Assembly: GCA_964367685.1 (NCBI GenBank)
Contig: CAYIYM010000011.1
Span: 1 to 64,000 of the forward strand
Direction of reading: 5' to 3'
DNA length: 64,000 bases
DNA from: CAUPWF01 sp964367685
GTDB lineage: Bacteria > Bacillota > Clostridia > Lachnospirales > Lachnospiraceae
Shown here: piece after piece, positions 43,502-52,843 of the stretch
Numbering within the stretch: the stretch's first letter is position 1
Layout of the letters: every line of letters starts with the position of its first letter
Notes under the pieces: model-generated
The model's database searches: none
Told to the model about the DNA's origin: nothing
The model's input: the letters and a program-made list of their open reading frames with translations, nothing else
Translations under genes and position numbers: made by a program

Positions 43502-44206
43502 TTATGACAAGGGTTCTTTTGCAGGAAGTCCCGCTTTTCTAGGATATTTCTTATCTGTTCTTTTCACCTTCTCTATTGAAACAAAAGATCTATCTCCTGT
43601 TTCATTTGGCAATGAAAATTTCTTAACTTCTGATAGTTTTCCCCCGAGTATATTGATTGCTAACTTAGATTTCCCCAATTCCTCTTCGATTTCCCCAGAT
43701 TTGTACGAAATAAACTTTCCTCCTATTGAAACAAAAGGCAAACAATATTCTGATAGTGTAGATAGATTAGCTACTGCTCTAGATACACAATAATCAAATT
43801 CTTCTCTATACTCTTTCTTTTGTGCAAAATCCTCAGCTCTTCCATGAATTGTTCTTATTCCTTTTAGACCTAACTCTTCAATTACTTCATCTAAGAACTT
43901 AATTCTTTTATTTAGTGAATCTAATAAAACAAATTCAACTTCAGGAAATACAATTTTCAATGGAATACCTGGGAATCCTGCTCCAGTTCCTATATCTATC
44001 ACTTTTCCCTCTATTTGTTCCATTGAAGCTACAGCTAAACTATCAATAAAATGCTTTTCAACAACTTCATCATATTCTGTAATCCCTGTTAAGTTCATCA
44101 CTTTATTTTTTTCTATTAAAAGTTCATAAAACTTATAAAATTGTTCTATTTGTTTCTCTGTAAGTTCTATTCCATAGTTTTTTAAATAATCTACATATCT
44201 CTTCAT
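43502..44206 (-). CDS. rsmG: 16S rRNA (guanine-527 N7)-methyltransferase RsmG
   Basis: Methylates G527 of 16S rRNA using S-adenosylmethionine. The 234-residue protein has the RsmG core: VIDIGTGAGFPGIPLKI (motif I, near residues 70-86), the VVEKHFIDSL segment before it and YCVSRAVANL after it. It lies 18 nt after mnmG, the usual clostridial order, and ends at the bidirectional terminator. Confidence 0.96.
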   Translation of the reverse strand: MKRYVDYLKNYGIELTEKQIEQFYKFYELLIEKNKVMNLTGITEYDEVVEKHFIDSLAVASMEQIEGKVIDIGTGAGFPGIPLKIVFPEVEFVLLDSLNKRIKFLDEVIEELGLKGIRTIHGRAEDFAQKKEYREEFDYCVSRAVANLSTLSEYCLPFVSIGGKFISYKSGEIEEELGKSKLAINILGGKLSEVKKFSLPNETGDRSFVSIEKVKRTDKKYPRKAGLPAKEPLS

Positions 44207-44224
44207 TTTTTTCTCTTTTCGCTA

Positions 44225-46129
44225 CTATTTATTACGCCCGTATTGTTCCAAATACACTAGAAGTACAGATATATCTGCCGGTGACACTCCTGATATTCTA
44301 GAAGCTTGCCCAATCGATAATGGTCTATATTCATTCAATTTTTGTGTCGCTTCAATGCGAAGACTTTTCACAAGATTATAGTCAATACTTTGAGGAATCT
44401 TCTTCTCTTCAAGTTTTTTAAACTGCTCTACTTGTTTCTTTTGTCTTGTAATATAACCATCATATTTAATATTAATATTTACCTGCTCGCGCACATCAGC
44501 AGATAGATTTTCACGATCCTTATCTATTTCTGCTACTAAATCATAGTTAAGTTCAGGTCTTCTTATCAATTCAGCTAATGTGGATCCTGATGACAAGAGA
44601 GTGCTTCCTTGCTTCTCCAAGAAATTATTTACAGTAGTATTTGCACCTACGGATGTTTTCATCATTCTATCTACTTCAATATCAATTTCATTGATTTTAT
44701 TCACTAATTTTTCATATCTGTCTTCACTTATAAGGCCTACTTCATATCCTATTTTTGTTAATCTTTGATCTGCATTATCTTGTCTAAGTAACAATCTATA
44801 TTCTGCCCTTGATGTCATCATTCGATAAGGTTCATTGCACTCTTTTGTTACTAAATCGTCAATTAATACTCCTATATATCCTTCTGAACGATCGATAACA
44901 ACTTGTTCTTTTCCAAGTATTTTTCTAGCCGCATTGATTCCCGCAACTAATCCTTGCGCAGCCGCTTCTTCATATCCTGAACTTCCATTGAATTGTCCAC
45001 TACTATAAAGTCCTTCGATTTCTTTAAATTCTAAAGTAGGATACAACTGTCTTGCATCAATACAATCATATTCAATTGCATACGCATTTCTTACAATTTT
45101 TACATTTTCTAAACCAGGTACCGTTCTATACATTGCATACTGTACATCTTCTGGCAGTGAACTTGACATTCCTCCAATATACATTTCATTCGTATGCAAT
45201 CCTTCTGGTTCAATAAATACTTGATGTCTATCCTTGTCTGCAAATTTCACTACTTTATCTTCGATAGATGGACAATATCTTGGTCCAGTTCCTTCAATCA
45301 TTCCTGAAAATAATGGGGATCTATCCAAATTACTTCGAATAATTTCGTGTGTAGTTGGATTTGTATAAGTCAACCAACAAGATATTTGTGGTTTTTGTAT
45401 ACTATCTGGATCTGTTGTAAATGAAAATGGTACTACTCTTTCATCTCCAAACTGCTCTTCCATTTTACTAAAATCAACACTTCTACAGTCAATTCTAGCC
45501 GGCGTTCCAGTCTTAAATCTACGTAGTTGAATCCCTAATTCTTCCAAAGAAGACGTTAAATAATTAGCTGCTTGAAGTCCATTTGGACCTGTATTCATGC
45601 TAACATCTCCATAAATACATTTAGATTTCAAATAAGTACCTGCACATAATACTACAGCTTTACATCTATAAATGGCCCCAGAATATGTAACAACACCCTC
45701 TATTTTCTTATTCTCTATAATAAGATCTGCAATTTCCCCTTGTTGAATTGATATATTCTCTTGATTTTCAAGCACTTCTCTCATTGTATTACTATACGCG
45801 CTTTTATCTGCCTGTGCTCGCAACGAATGTACTGCAGGGCCTTTTGATTGATTTAACATTTTAGATTGGATAAATGTTTGATCTATTACTTTCCCCATTT
45901 CCCCACCTAAAGCATCTACCTCTTTTACTAAATGTCCCTTAGATGTTCCACCAATGTTAGGATTACATGGCATCAAGGCAATACTCTCTATATTTACTGT
46001 AAATACCAATGTTTTTAATCCTAGTCTTGCACATGCAAGAGCCGCTTCACATCCTGCATGCCCAGCTCCCACTATAACTACATCGTACTTATCTTTATTT
46101 TCCCATACAGAATTTGCTGAATATTTCAT
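44225..46129 (-). CDS. mnmG: tRNA uridine-5-carboxymethylaminomethyl modification enzyme MnmG
   Basis: With MnmE it makes the cmnm5 modification at wobble U34 of certain tRNAs, using FAD. The 634-residue protein has the FAD-binding GAGHAGCEAAL at about residues 22-32, the CNPNIGGTSKGHLVKEVDALGG block, RCK...CAGTYL and C-terminal helical domain. The start overlaps the mnmE end by 35 nt, with GGAGAAG upstream. Confidence 0.97.
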   Translation of the reverse strand: MKYSANSVWENKDKYDVVIVGAGHAGCEAALACARLGLKTLVFTVNIESIALMPCNPNIGGTSKGHLVKEVDALGGEMGKVIDQTFIQSKMLNQSKGPAVHSLRAQADKSAYSNTMREVLENQENISIQQGEIADLIIENKKIEGVVTYSGAIYRCKAVVLCAGTYLKSKCIYGDVSMNTGPNGLQAANYLTSSLEELGIQLRRFKTGTPARIDCRSVDFSKMEEQFGDERVVPFSFTTDPDSIQKPQISCWLTYTNPTTHEIIRSNLDRSPLFSGMIEGTGPRYCPSIEDKVVKFADKDRHQVFIEPEGLHTNEMYIGGMSSSLPEDVQYAMYRTVPGLENVKIVRNAYAIEYDCIDARQLYPTLEFKEIEGLYSSGQFNGSSGYEEAAAQGLVAGINAARKILGKEQVVIDRSEGYIGVLIDDLVTKECNEPYRMMTSRAEYRLLLRQDNADQRLTKIGYEVGLISEDRYEKLVNKINEIDIEVDRMMKTSVGANTTVNNFLEKQGSTLLSSGSTLAELIRRPELNYDLVAEIDKDRENLSADVREQVNINIKYDGYITRQKKQVEQFKKLEEKKIPQSIDYNLVKSLRIEATQKLNEYRPLSIGQASRISGVSPADISVLLVYLEQYGRNK

Positions 46130-47483
46130 TTACTAAATCTTCTCCTATTGTCTCTCCAATAATAGTTCCAAGAGATTCATATGCATCTAACAGATCGATT
46201 GAATAAAAATCCTCTGGCATACCCATCTCCATACTTTCCACTACTTTACTAAGACTTGTTTGTGCATTTTGAAGTGCTTTCTTATGTCTCATATTAGTAA
46301 TGTAAATCTCATCATTAAAATCTAATTCCCCGTGGAAGAACATTTCCTTAATTTCTTTTTCTAATTCTTCTATTCCAAGTTCTTCTTTTGCCGATATAGA
46401 AATAATTGGAATATTAACTCCAACCCCTGCATTCACAAGGTCTGTCTTCGAAATAACTTGTTCTAAATCCGTTTTATTAAGCAATATAATTGATTTTCTA
46501 TCCTTAATAGTTTCCAATATATAATAATCATTTTCATCAAATGGTTTCGAAGAATCTACCACATACATCAACAAATCAGCTCCCGATGCATATTGTTTTG
46601 CTTTATCAACGCCCATTTTTTCAACAATGTCTGTTGTATCACGAATTCCAGCTGTATCTACTATATTTAAAGTAATTCCGCTCAAGTTAATTGATTCTTC
46701 AAGCGCATCACGTGTAGTTCCGGCTATATCTGTTACAATTGCTTTTTCCCCTCCAACTAATATATTTAAAAGGGATGATTTTCCAGCATTCGGTTTTCCT
46801 ATAATTACTGTTTGAATGCCCTCTTTTATAATTCTTCCATCATCTGATGACTGTAACAAATATTCTAATTCATTCATCATAGGCTCTATTGTATTTAACA
46901 ATTCGTCACTATACCCTTCAATGGAAATGTGCTCTGGATCATCTAATGCCGTTTCAATAAATGCTGTGTGATAAATAATTTTACTTCTAATATCAGATAT
47001 TTTATTCTGCAGATTTCCTTTTAATTGACTAATAGAACTCTTCAAAGCATATCCATTCTTGGATTCAATTACATCCATAACGGCCTCTGCCTGTGATAAA
47101 TCCATTTTCCCATTTAAAAAAGCACGTTTCGTAAATTCTCCAGGATCTGCCGGCCTAGCTCCCACTTTCATTACAAGATCAAGTACTTGCTTCATTACAT
47201 ATATTCCACCATGGCAATTAATTTCTACTGTATCTTCCCCAGTATAACTATTTGGTCCACGCATAATCGAAACTAATACCTCATCTACAATCTCATCATT
47301 ATGTCTTATAAATCCATAGTGAATCGTGTGGGTTTTTTCATTAGATAATAATTTATTTTTATTTTTACTCTCATATATTTGATCAATAATAGGAAGTGCT
47401 TCATTTCCACTAATTCTAATAATACCAATTCCTGCACTGCTCATCGGAGTTGCTATTGCAGCAATAGTCTCATTAACAAACAT
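46095..47483 (-). CDS. mnmE: tRNA modification GTPase MnmE
   Basis: GTPase partner of MnmG. N-terminal tetrahydrofolate-binding domain (residues 1-120), helical domain, and an inserted G domain with G1 GKPNAGKSS, G3 DTAGIRDT and G4 NKTD; the C-terminus ends FSKFCMGK with the conserved cysteine. At 462 aa it has the normal length. It has its own promoter (47546-47574) and AAAGGAGGAAG before the ATG. Confidence 0.97.
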   Translation of the reverse strand: MFVNETIAAIATPMSSAGIGIIRISGNEALPIIDQIYESKNKNKLLSNEKTHTIHYGFIRHNDEIVDEVLVSIMRGPNSYTGEDTVEINCHGGIYVMKQVLDLVMKVGARPADPGEFTKRAFLNGKMDLSQAEAVMDVIESKNGYALKSSISQLKGNLQNKISDIRSKIIYHTAFIETALDDPEHISIEGYSDELLNTIEPMMNELEYLLQSSDDGRIIKEGIQTVIIGKPNAGKSSLLNILVGGEKAIVTDIAGTTRDALEESINLSGITLNIVDTAGIRDTTDIVEKMGVDKAKQYASGADLLMYVVDSSKPFDENDYYILETIKDRKSIILLNKTDLEQVISKTDLVNAGVGVNIPIISISAKEELGIEELEKEIKEMFFHGELDFNDEIYITNMRHKKALQNAQTSLSKVVESMEMGMPEDFYSIDLLDAYESLGTIIGETIGEDLVNEIFSKFCMGK

Positions 47484-47545
47484 TTATCTTCCTCCTTTAT
47501 ATTTAACAGAATTATCTCTTTCACTTCTTTCTATCTCAATACTAA

Positions 47546-47574
47546 ATGATACCATGTTTAAAGTGAAAAATCAA
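47546..47574 (-). promoter_or_regulatory. Promoter of the mnmE-mnmG-rsmG operon
   Basis: On the minus strand TTGATT (47574-47569), 17-nt spacer, TATCAT (47551-47546), about 60 nt before the mnmE ATG and just past the jag terminator. Confidence 0.65.
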
Positions 47575-47581
47575 AAATTAA

Positions 47582-47631
47582 ATCCCCCTTAAATAGAGTT
47601 TGGTTATTTACCATGTCTACTTAAAGGGGAT
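47582..47631 (-). terminator. Terminator after jag
   Basis: On the minus strand ATCCCCTTTAAGTAGA pairs almost perfectly with TCTATTTAAGGGGGAT across an 18-nt loop and is followed by TTAATTTTT. It lies 25 nt after the jag stop. Confidence 0.75.
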
Positions 47632-47656
47632 AAATCAAATTTCTTTTATTTCTTTA

Positions 47657-48666
47657 TTATTTTCTCTTCGCCAAAGTTACAACCACTTTTCTAAATGGCT
47701 CTTCACCTTCACTATGAGTTGCAATCTTATCATCATCTTGTAGTGCTGAATGAATAATTCTTCTTTCATATGGATTCATTGGCTCAAGTGCAACTGCTTT
47801 TCTATTTCTCTTTACCTTAAAAGCAATATTTTTTGCCAAGTTCTCTAATGTTTTCTTTCTACGTTCACGATAATTTTCTGTATCAAGCTTAACTCTAACA
47901 TAACCATCTTGCTCTTTATTAGCAACTCTGTTAGCTAAATATTGAAGTGAATCTAATGTTTGTCCTCTTTTACCAATAAGAACACCCATATTTTTTCCAT
48001 CAATATTGATACATAATGCACCTTCTTCATCAATTTCAGAAAGAACCTTAGCTTCTATGTTCATAGATGCTAATACATCAACAATAAATTTCTTAGTACT
48101 TTCAATTGTTTTTTCTTCAACTGGTGCACTTTCTTTTCTTGTTTCGAATTTCTCTTTCTTCTGAGGATCTTTAACTTCTTTAACTTCTTTTACTTCTTTT
48201 ACTTCTTTTACTTCTTTTATTTCTTTTACTTCTTTTATTTCTTTTACTTCTTTTGCTTCTTTAACTACTTCTTTTACTTCAACTTTTTCTTTCTTTTTAG
48301 ANNNNNNNNNNNNNNNNNNNNNNNNNNNNNNNNNNNNNNNNNNNNNNNNNNNNNNNNNNNNNNNNNNNNNNNNNNNNNNNNNNNNNNNNNNNNNNNNNNN
48401 NCTTCTTTTGCTTCTTTAACTACTTCTTTTACTTCAACTTTTTCTTTCTTTTTAGATTCTTCTTTCACCGCTGTTTTAACATCAGTTTCTGATTCCTCTT
48501 TTTTATAAGCTTTGATTACATAGTTCTTACTACCAAAACCTAAAAATCCTGTACTACCTTTTTCTATAATATCGTATTTTAAATCACTGCTTGTAATACC
48601 CAATTCAATTGTAGCTTGTGTGATTGCTTCTTCAATTGTTTTAGCTGTTACAGTTATTGTATTCAT
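47657..48666 (-). CDS. jag: Jag / SpoIIIJ-associated RNA-binding protein, interrupted by an assembly gap
   Basis: Jag (KhpB-like) is an RNA-binding protein linked to cell-envelope control, encoded next to yidC. The N-terminal Jag-N domain reads from the ATG at 48666 (TITVTAKTIEEAI, STGFLGFGSK). The C-terminal KH and R3H domains read from about 48070 to the stop (GVLIGKRGQTLDSLQYLAN; NPYERRIIHSAL). Between them is a linker of VKE/IKE triplets. A block of 100 Ns (48302-48401) breaks the frame as assembled, but the same 55 nt stand on both sides in the same protein frame. Joining them gives one uninterrupted protein of about 284 residues. I therefore treat this as one intact gene. Confidence 0.9.
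48302..48401. other. 100-N assembly gap, probably artificial
   Basis: Exactly 100 unknown bases, the usual placeholder for a gap of unknown size. The 55 nt before it (48247-48301) and after it (48402-48456) are identical, as expected when two contig ends overlap and were not merged. Confidence 0.9.
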
Positions 48667-48690
48667 AATATGATCCTCCTAAAGTAATAA

Positions 48691-49956
48691 TTATTTTGTA
48701 CTATTTTCTTTGTAGTCTTTCACCATATTTGCTTTAGCTGCTAAACTTCCTGGCTTCGCACTAGAATTTCTGTCTGCTGCTTTTTTAGAAACTTCTGCTT
48801 TTTCAGCTTCTGTCATTTGACTTGCTTTTATTTCTTCAATTCTCTTAGCATTTTTTTGAGCCATTTCATTTATCTTATTTGCAGTTGTTCCACTCTTTTC
48901 GCGCTTCTTTGCTGCAATTTTTTGATTTTTCTTAATCATTTCTTCGATTGGTGTTCTATCTAAATACTTACTAATTAATACTTGTTGCACAGTACGAACT
49001 ACAGCACTTGCAATCCAATATAAACCAAGACCTGAAGCAAATGAGAAACACATTACTACCGATAAAATAGGCATTGTTGTATTCATAGTCTTCATAGATG
49101 ACGCCATTGGATTATCTGGATCCATAGGTCCTTGTTTTGCTGATGTAATTTTCAAACTTATATATTGAGATAAACCAGACAATAATGGAATTAAAAGTGC
49201 AATAATTGCAATTCCGATATTTGTATTCCAATTATCACTAATAATTGAAAATGGAGAATCAGCTATATTAATTCCTAAAAATGTATTAAAATGGCTTATA
49301 CCATCTATTGTTGTTGTAATTAATCCTGAAAGTGATGGGAATTCTTCTACTAATAGAGCCCATGTATCAGACTGCATTTTGTATAAAACATCAATAACTG
49401 TATTTACTTGATTATAATCAAATTTCTCTGGATCTTTTAAAATTGGAGATTCTTTACCAATAGTACCTAATTTTTCAATATAATCTGGACTTGCCATAAT
49501 TTCATTCGCAAGTGGCATATATACTTCTTTCATACTTCCTACATATGCTGGAATATTTTGAATAACTTGATATAAACCAAAAAGTATTGGCATTTGGATT
49601 AACAATTGAAGGCATCCACCAACTTGGCTAGTTCCATATTTCTCATATACTAATTTAGTTTCTTCCATCATCTTCTGTTGTGAAGCTTGATCTTTTTTAC
49701 CTTTATACTTCTTCTGAATCTGTTGAATTTCTGGATTCATAACAGCAGACAATTTTTGGAATTTTTGCTGTTTAACTGTAAGTGGGATCATCAAAGTATA
49801 AATAACAATTGTAAATATAATAATTGACAATCCAATGTTTTCGATATTGAATAATGTATCAAGTATTTTAAAAATACCATCCATCAATATACCTAGTAAC
49901 CATGCTACCTGACCTATAATCGGCGTAGATGATTGTGTTAAAATAATTCCTGACAT
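48691..49956 (-). CDS. yidC: Membrane protein insertase YidC/Oxa1 family
   Basis: Inserts and folds proteins in the cytoplasmic membrane. The 421-residue protein has the Gram-positive YidC core of five membrane segments: IENIGLSIIIFTIVIYTLMI near residues 39-58, GGCLQLLIQMPILFGLYQ, a segment near 240-260 and a pair near 295-330. The tail is Lys/Ala-rich and charged. It lies between yidD and jag, the conserved order. No lipoprotein cysteine is seen at the N-terminus. Confidence 0.96.
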   Translation of the reverse strand: MSGIILTQSSTPIIGQVAWLLGILMDGIFKILDTLFNIENIGLSIIIFTIVIYTLMIPLTVKQQKFQKLSAVMNPEIQQIQKKYKGKKDQASQQKMMEETKLVYEKYGTSQVGGCLQLLIQMPILFGLYQVIQNIPAYVGSMKEVYMPLANEIMASPDYIEKLGTIGKESPILKDPEKFDYNQVNTVIDVLYKMQSDTWALLVEEFPSLSGLITTTIDGISHFNTFLGINIADSPFSIISDNWNTNIGIAIIALLIPLLSGLSQYISLKITSAKQGPMDPDNPMASSMKTMNTTMPILSVVMCFSFASGLGLYWIASAVVRTVQQVLISKYLDRTPIEEMIKKNQKIAAKKREKSGTTANKINEMAQKNAKRIEEIKASQMTEAEKAEVSKKAADRNSSAKPGSLAAKANMVKDYKENSTK

Positions 49957-49967
49957 TACTTTTCCTC

Positions 49968-50186
49968 CTATGGTACGGGATCATATCCCCCTTTTGAGAA
50001 TGGATTACAGCGTAATATTCTCCATATAATTAATAATGTTCCTTTTATTGCACCATGCTTTTCAAGCGCTTCTATTCCATATTCCGAACATGTAGGAACA
50101 TAGATACAAGAAGCTGACCCCTTCAAACCTGACAAATACTTTCTATAGAACTTAATTATTGCGATTAATATACGTTTCACTGCCAT
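49968..50186 (-). CDS. yidD: Membrane protein insertion efficiency factor YidD
   Basis: A 72-residue protein that assists YidC. The conserved cysteine-containing core is present: YRKYLSGLKG, then C.YVPTCSEYGIEALEKHGA and RILRCNPFSKGGYDPVP. It sits 11 nt before yidC and 10 nt after rnpA, the standard operon. Confidence 0.95.
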   Translation of the reverse strand: MAVKRILIAIIKFYRKYLSGLKGSASCIYVPTCSEYGIEALEKHGAIKGTLLIIWRILRCNPFSKGGYDPVP

Positions 50187-50196
50187 TTCTCCATCT

Positions 50197-50532
50197 TTAA
50201 TCTATAATATTATGAAGTTTTCCAATGTGGAGTAGAGCGCTCTCTACCTCATTATAGCTCCTACCCTTTGCGCCTACTCTAGCTATCACCACTATATCAT
50301 ACCCACAATGGAATCTATCTTCTTGTAGTCTATAACTTTCTCTTATCAATCTGGTAATACGATGTCTAACTACGCTATTGCCTACCTTCTTACTAACAGA
50401 AATACCAATTCTATTTTCTTCACTTCCATTTTTAATTGCATATCCTATTAAATATTTATTTGCAAATGATTTTCCTTTCTTATAAACAAGCTGAAAATCA
50501 CTATTTTTTTTAAGAGATTCACTAAACTTCAT
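50197..50532 (-). CDS. rnpA: Ribonuclease P protein component
   Basis: Protein subunit of RNase P, which trims the 5' leaders of pre-tRNAs. The 111-residue form starts MKFSESLKKNSDF; I prefer this ATG at 50532 (AAGGAG 9 nt upstream) to an in-frame start at 50568. The RNA-binding signature is IGISVSKKVGNSVVRHRITR LIRE, with the helix R.R motif intact. It lies between rpmH and yidD. Confidence 0.95.
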   Translation of the reverse strand: MKFSESLKKNSDFQLVYKKGKSFANKYLIGYAIKNGSEENRIGISVSKKVGNSVVRHRITRLIRESYRLQEDRFHCGYDIVVIARVGAKGRSYNEVESALLHIGKLHNIID

Positions 50533-50599
50533 CCATAACCTCTCCTTCTTTGCTCTAAAATTTACCACATAATAGAAAGAAAGACCACATTTCTGCGGT

Positions 50600-50734
50600 C
50601 TATGCTGATAATTTTTTTCTTCCTTTTGCTCTTCTAGATGCTAATACTTTTCTTCCACCTACTGTACTCATTCTTGCTCTGAATCCGTGAACTTTTGATC
50701 TAGATCTCTTTTTTGGTTGGAATGTCATTTTCAT
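50600..50734 (-). CDS. rpmH: 50S ribosomal protein L34
   Basis: A 44-residue, very basic ribosomal protein: MKMTFQPKKRSRSKVHGFR at the N-terminus, then RMSTVGGRKVLASRRAKGRK. AAGGAGG lies 9 nt before the ATG at 50734 and a strong promoter is further upstream. First gene of the rpmH-rnpA-yidD-yidC-jag operon. Confidence 0.97.
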   Translation of the reverse strand: MKMTFQPKKRSRSKVHGFRARMSTVGGRKVLASRRAKGRKKLSA

Positions 50735-50809
50735 TCAAATCCACCTCCTTAATAGTTAAAACCTATATATATTAATATAAGTAATTTATGTTGTTAGACA
50801 TTACTCAAT

Positions 50810-50839
50810 ATTATAATCATAAACCATATATAATGTCAA
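50810..50839 (-). promoter_or_regulatory. Promoter of the rpmH operon
   Basis: On the minus strand TTGACA (50839-50834), 18-nt spacer, TATAAT (50815-50810): both hexamers match consensus. It points at rpmH 76 nt downstream. Confidence 0.85.
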
Positions 50840-50879
50840 GTAAAAAATGATACTATTTTATCTTAAATATGAAAGAAAA

Positions 50880-51061
50880 CCCTTATTTTACAAGGTTTTT
50901 TGTGGATAACTACTTGGAAAATGTGGATAACTTATGTGATTTCTAGAATAACTTTTTTAATAACTATCATATTTATTTGTATATCTTTATTTTTATACAC
51001 AAAATATATGCCCTAATCGCCATTTTAAGGTATTTTATAAAAAAATAACTCTTATCCCCAT
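50880..51061. other. oriC part 1: DnaA boxes upstream of dnaA
   Basis: The 442-bp rpmH-dnaA space is very A+T-rich. It holds two perfect DnaA boxes on the minus strand (TGTGGATAA at 50901-50909 and 50922-50930, 21 bp apart, two helical turns), one TTATACACA (50993-51001) and a near match TTATCCCCA (51053-51061). This fits the upstream part of a bipartite Firmicutes oriC. Confidence 0.8.
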
Positions 51062-51125
51062 TTTTTTCTTAAAATCAGCCTTTAAATGCTTTAAACTGTA
51101 ATTCTTAATTGCTTATATACCTTTT

Positions 51126-51154
51126 TTGATGTAGAATAGTATAAGTATTAATAT
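51126..51154 (+). promoter_or_regulatory. Probable dnaA promoter
   Basis: TTGATG (51126-51131), 17-nt spacer, TAATAT (51149-51154), with the ATG 23 nt further. An alternative pair TTGCTT/TAGAAT with 17-nt spacing lies 18 bp upstream. Confidence 0.5.
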
Positions 51155-51176
51155 ATTATGAAATGGGAGTATTATT

Positions 51177-52559
51177 ATGAATGCAGTTAAAATGCAATGG
51201 CCAAAAATTATAGAAAAACTAAGAGAAGAATACAGTATCTCCGATATTTGTATGAAAACATGGATATTACCACTGACTGTATCTGAGGTTAAAGATGATA
51301 CTGTCTATATTTTTGTAGATTTAAAAGGAAGTATAGATATCATCAAATCAAAGTACTTACTTCCTATTCAAGTATGTATTGCTGAGGTAACAGGAAAAGA
51401 ATATCAAGTAATATTAACTGGAGATAAGGAAGAAGTTAATCAACCAGCAAATATTACTCCAAATTATGATTTTAATAAAAATCTTAAATTAAACTCTATT
51501 ATAGAAGAATCTAATATTAATCAGAAGTATACTTTCGATACTTTTGTAGTTGGTAAAAATAATAACTTTGCACATGCTGCTTCTTTAGCAGTTTCTGAAT
51601 CTCCTGGTGATTTGTATAATCCTCTCTTTTTATATGGAGGAGTAGGACTTGGCAAAACTCACTTAATGCATTCAGTAGCAAGACATATTATTGAGAATGA
51701 TACATCTAAAAAAGTGAGATACGTTACAAGTGAGACTTTTACAAATGAATTGATTGATGCCCTTAAAAGCGGTAAGCGTGGGAATGAATCTTCTATGCAA
51801 CTATTTAGAGAAAAATACAGAAATATTGATGTACTTTTAATTGACGATGTTCAATTTATTATAGGTAAGGAGAGTACTCAGGAAGAATTTTTCCATACTT
51901 TTAATCATCTTCATGTTTCTGGAAAACAAATTATATTATCAAGTGATAGAGCTCCAAAAGAGATAGAAACTCTTGAAGCAAGACTAAGAACTCGTTTTGA
52001 GTGGGGGTTACTTGCTGATATTCAAGCACCTGATTATGAAACAAAAATGGCTATTCTTCGAAAAAAAGAAGAATTAGATAACCTCTATATTTATAATATC
52101 CCTGATGATGTTATGGATTATATTGCTAAAAATGTTAAATCAAATATACGTGAATTAGAAGGATCTCTTAATAAGGTAGTAGCTATGTCGCGTCTTGATA
52201 AAAAAGAGATTGATATAGAATTAGCTTCTAAAGCTCTTAAAGATCTTATTTCACCAAGAGAGAAGAGACAGATTACTATAGAATTTATATTAGAAACAGT
52301 TTCTGAACATTATAATGTTTCCGTTCAAGACCTTTGTAGCATTAAGAGAAATGCTGAAATCGCTGTTCCTAGACAAATTGTTATGTATTTGTGTCGTTCT
52401 ATGACTGATTCTCCATTAAAAGCAATAGGTATATTACTTGGTGGTAAAGACCACACTACTATTAAACATGGATATAGCAAGATAAAAGATGCTATTGAAG
52501 AAGATGATAAGCTAAAAAATACAATAGATATTATTATTAAGAAAATAAACCCTTCTTAA
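51177..52559 (+). CDS. dnaA: Chromosomal replication initiator DnaA
   Basis: Binds DnaA boxes and opens oriC. Domain I (residues 1-85) and a short linker precede the AAA+ domain with Walker A GGVGLGKTHLMH (about 156-167) and Walker B VLLIDDVQFI (about 220-229). The DNA-binding domain IV ends in GGKDHTTIKHGYSKI. It is 460 aa, a normal length. GGGAG stands 8 nt before the ATG, and DnaA-box clusters flank the gene on both sides, so autoregulation is expected. Confidence 0.98.
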   Translation: MNAVKMQWPKIIEKLREEYSISDICMKTWILPLTVSEVKDDTVYIFVDLKGSIDIIKSKYLLPIQVCIAEVTGKEYQVILTGDKEEVNQPANITPNYDFNKNLKLNSIIEESNINQKYTFDTFVVGKNNNFAHAASLAVSESPGDLYNPLFLYGGVGLGKTHLMHSVARHIIENDTSKKVRYVTSETFTNELIDALKSGKRGNESSMQLFREKYRNIDVLLIDDVQFIIGKESTQEEFFHTFNHLHVSGKQIILSSDRAPKEIETLEARLRTRFEWGLLADIQAPDYETKMAILRKKEELDNLYIYNIPDDVMDYIAKNVKSNIRELEGSLNKVVAMSRLDKKEIDIELASKALKDLISPREKRQITIEFILETVSEHYNVSVQDLCSIKRNAEIAVPRQIVMYLCRSMTDSPLKAIGILLGGKDHTTIKHGYSKIKDAIEEDDKLKNTIDIIIKKINPS

Positions 52560-52583
52560 TAGGATAATTGTAGCTATTTTTTA

Positions 52584-52825
52584 TGTGGAAAAGCATGTTA
52601 ATAACCTTATTTAACACTGTGGAAAGGATGTTAAATACATTTTTATAAAAATTTTGAATTTTATTTATCCTTATCCATCCCCATTAAAATAAATGCTATT
52701 TAAACAGAGTTATCACATCTCTTAAACCTCTTTATTACTAGGGATTTTAGGGTTTTCCACATATCCACATCCCCTAAGGAGACTAAGACGTATTTTATTT
52801 TATATATTTAATTATATGCTACGCT
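52584..52825. other. oriC part 2: DnaA boxes and unwinding element between dnaA and dnaN
   Basis: The 284-bp space has DnaA-box-like sites TGTGGAAAA (52584-52592), TGTGGAAAG (52618-52626), TTATCACAT (52710-52718), TTTTCCACA (52753-52761) and ATATCCACA (52761-52769). The last two are followed by a GC block CCCC, a run CTAAGGAGACTAAGA (52774-52788) resembling DnaA-trios, and an A/T stretch to about 52817. This is the layout of the basal unwinding system. Confidence 0.72.
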
Positions 52826-52843
52826 GAAAGGAGTTTTACCCAT

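Noticed and set aside
48176..48260. Regular TTCTTTTAC repeats resembling a short CRISPR or satellite array
   Set aside because: The units are 9 bp, contiguous without spacers, and encode the in-frame VKE linker of Jag.
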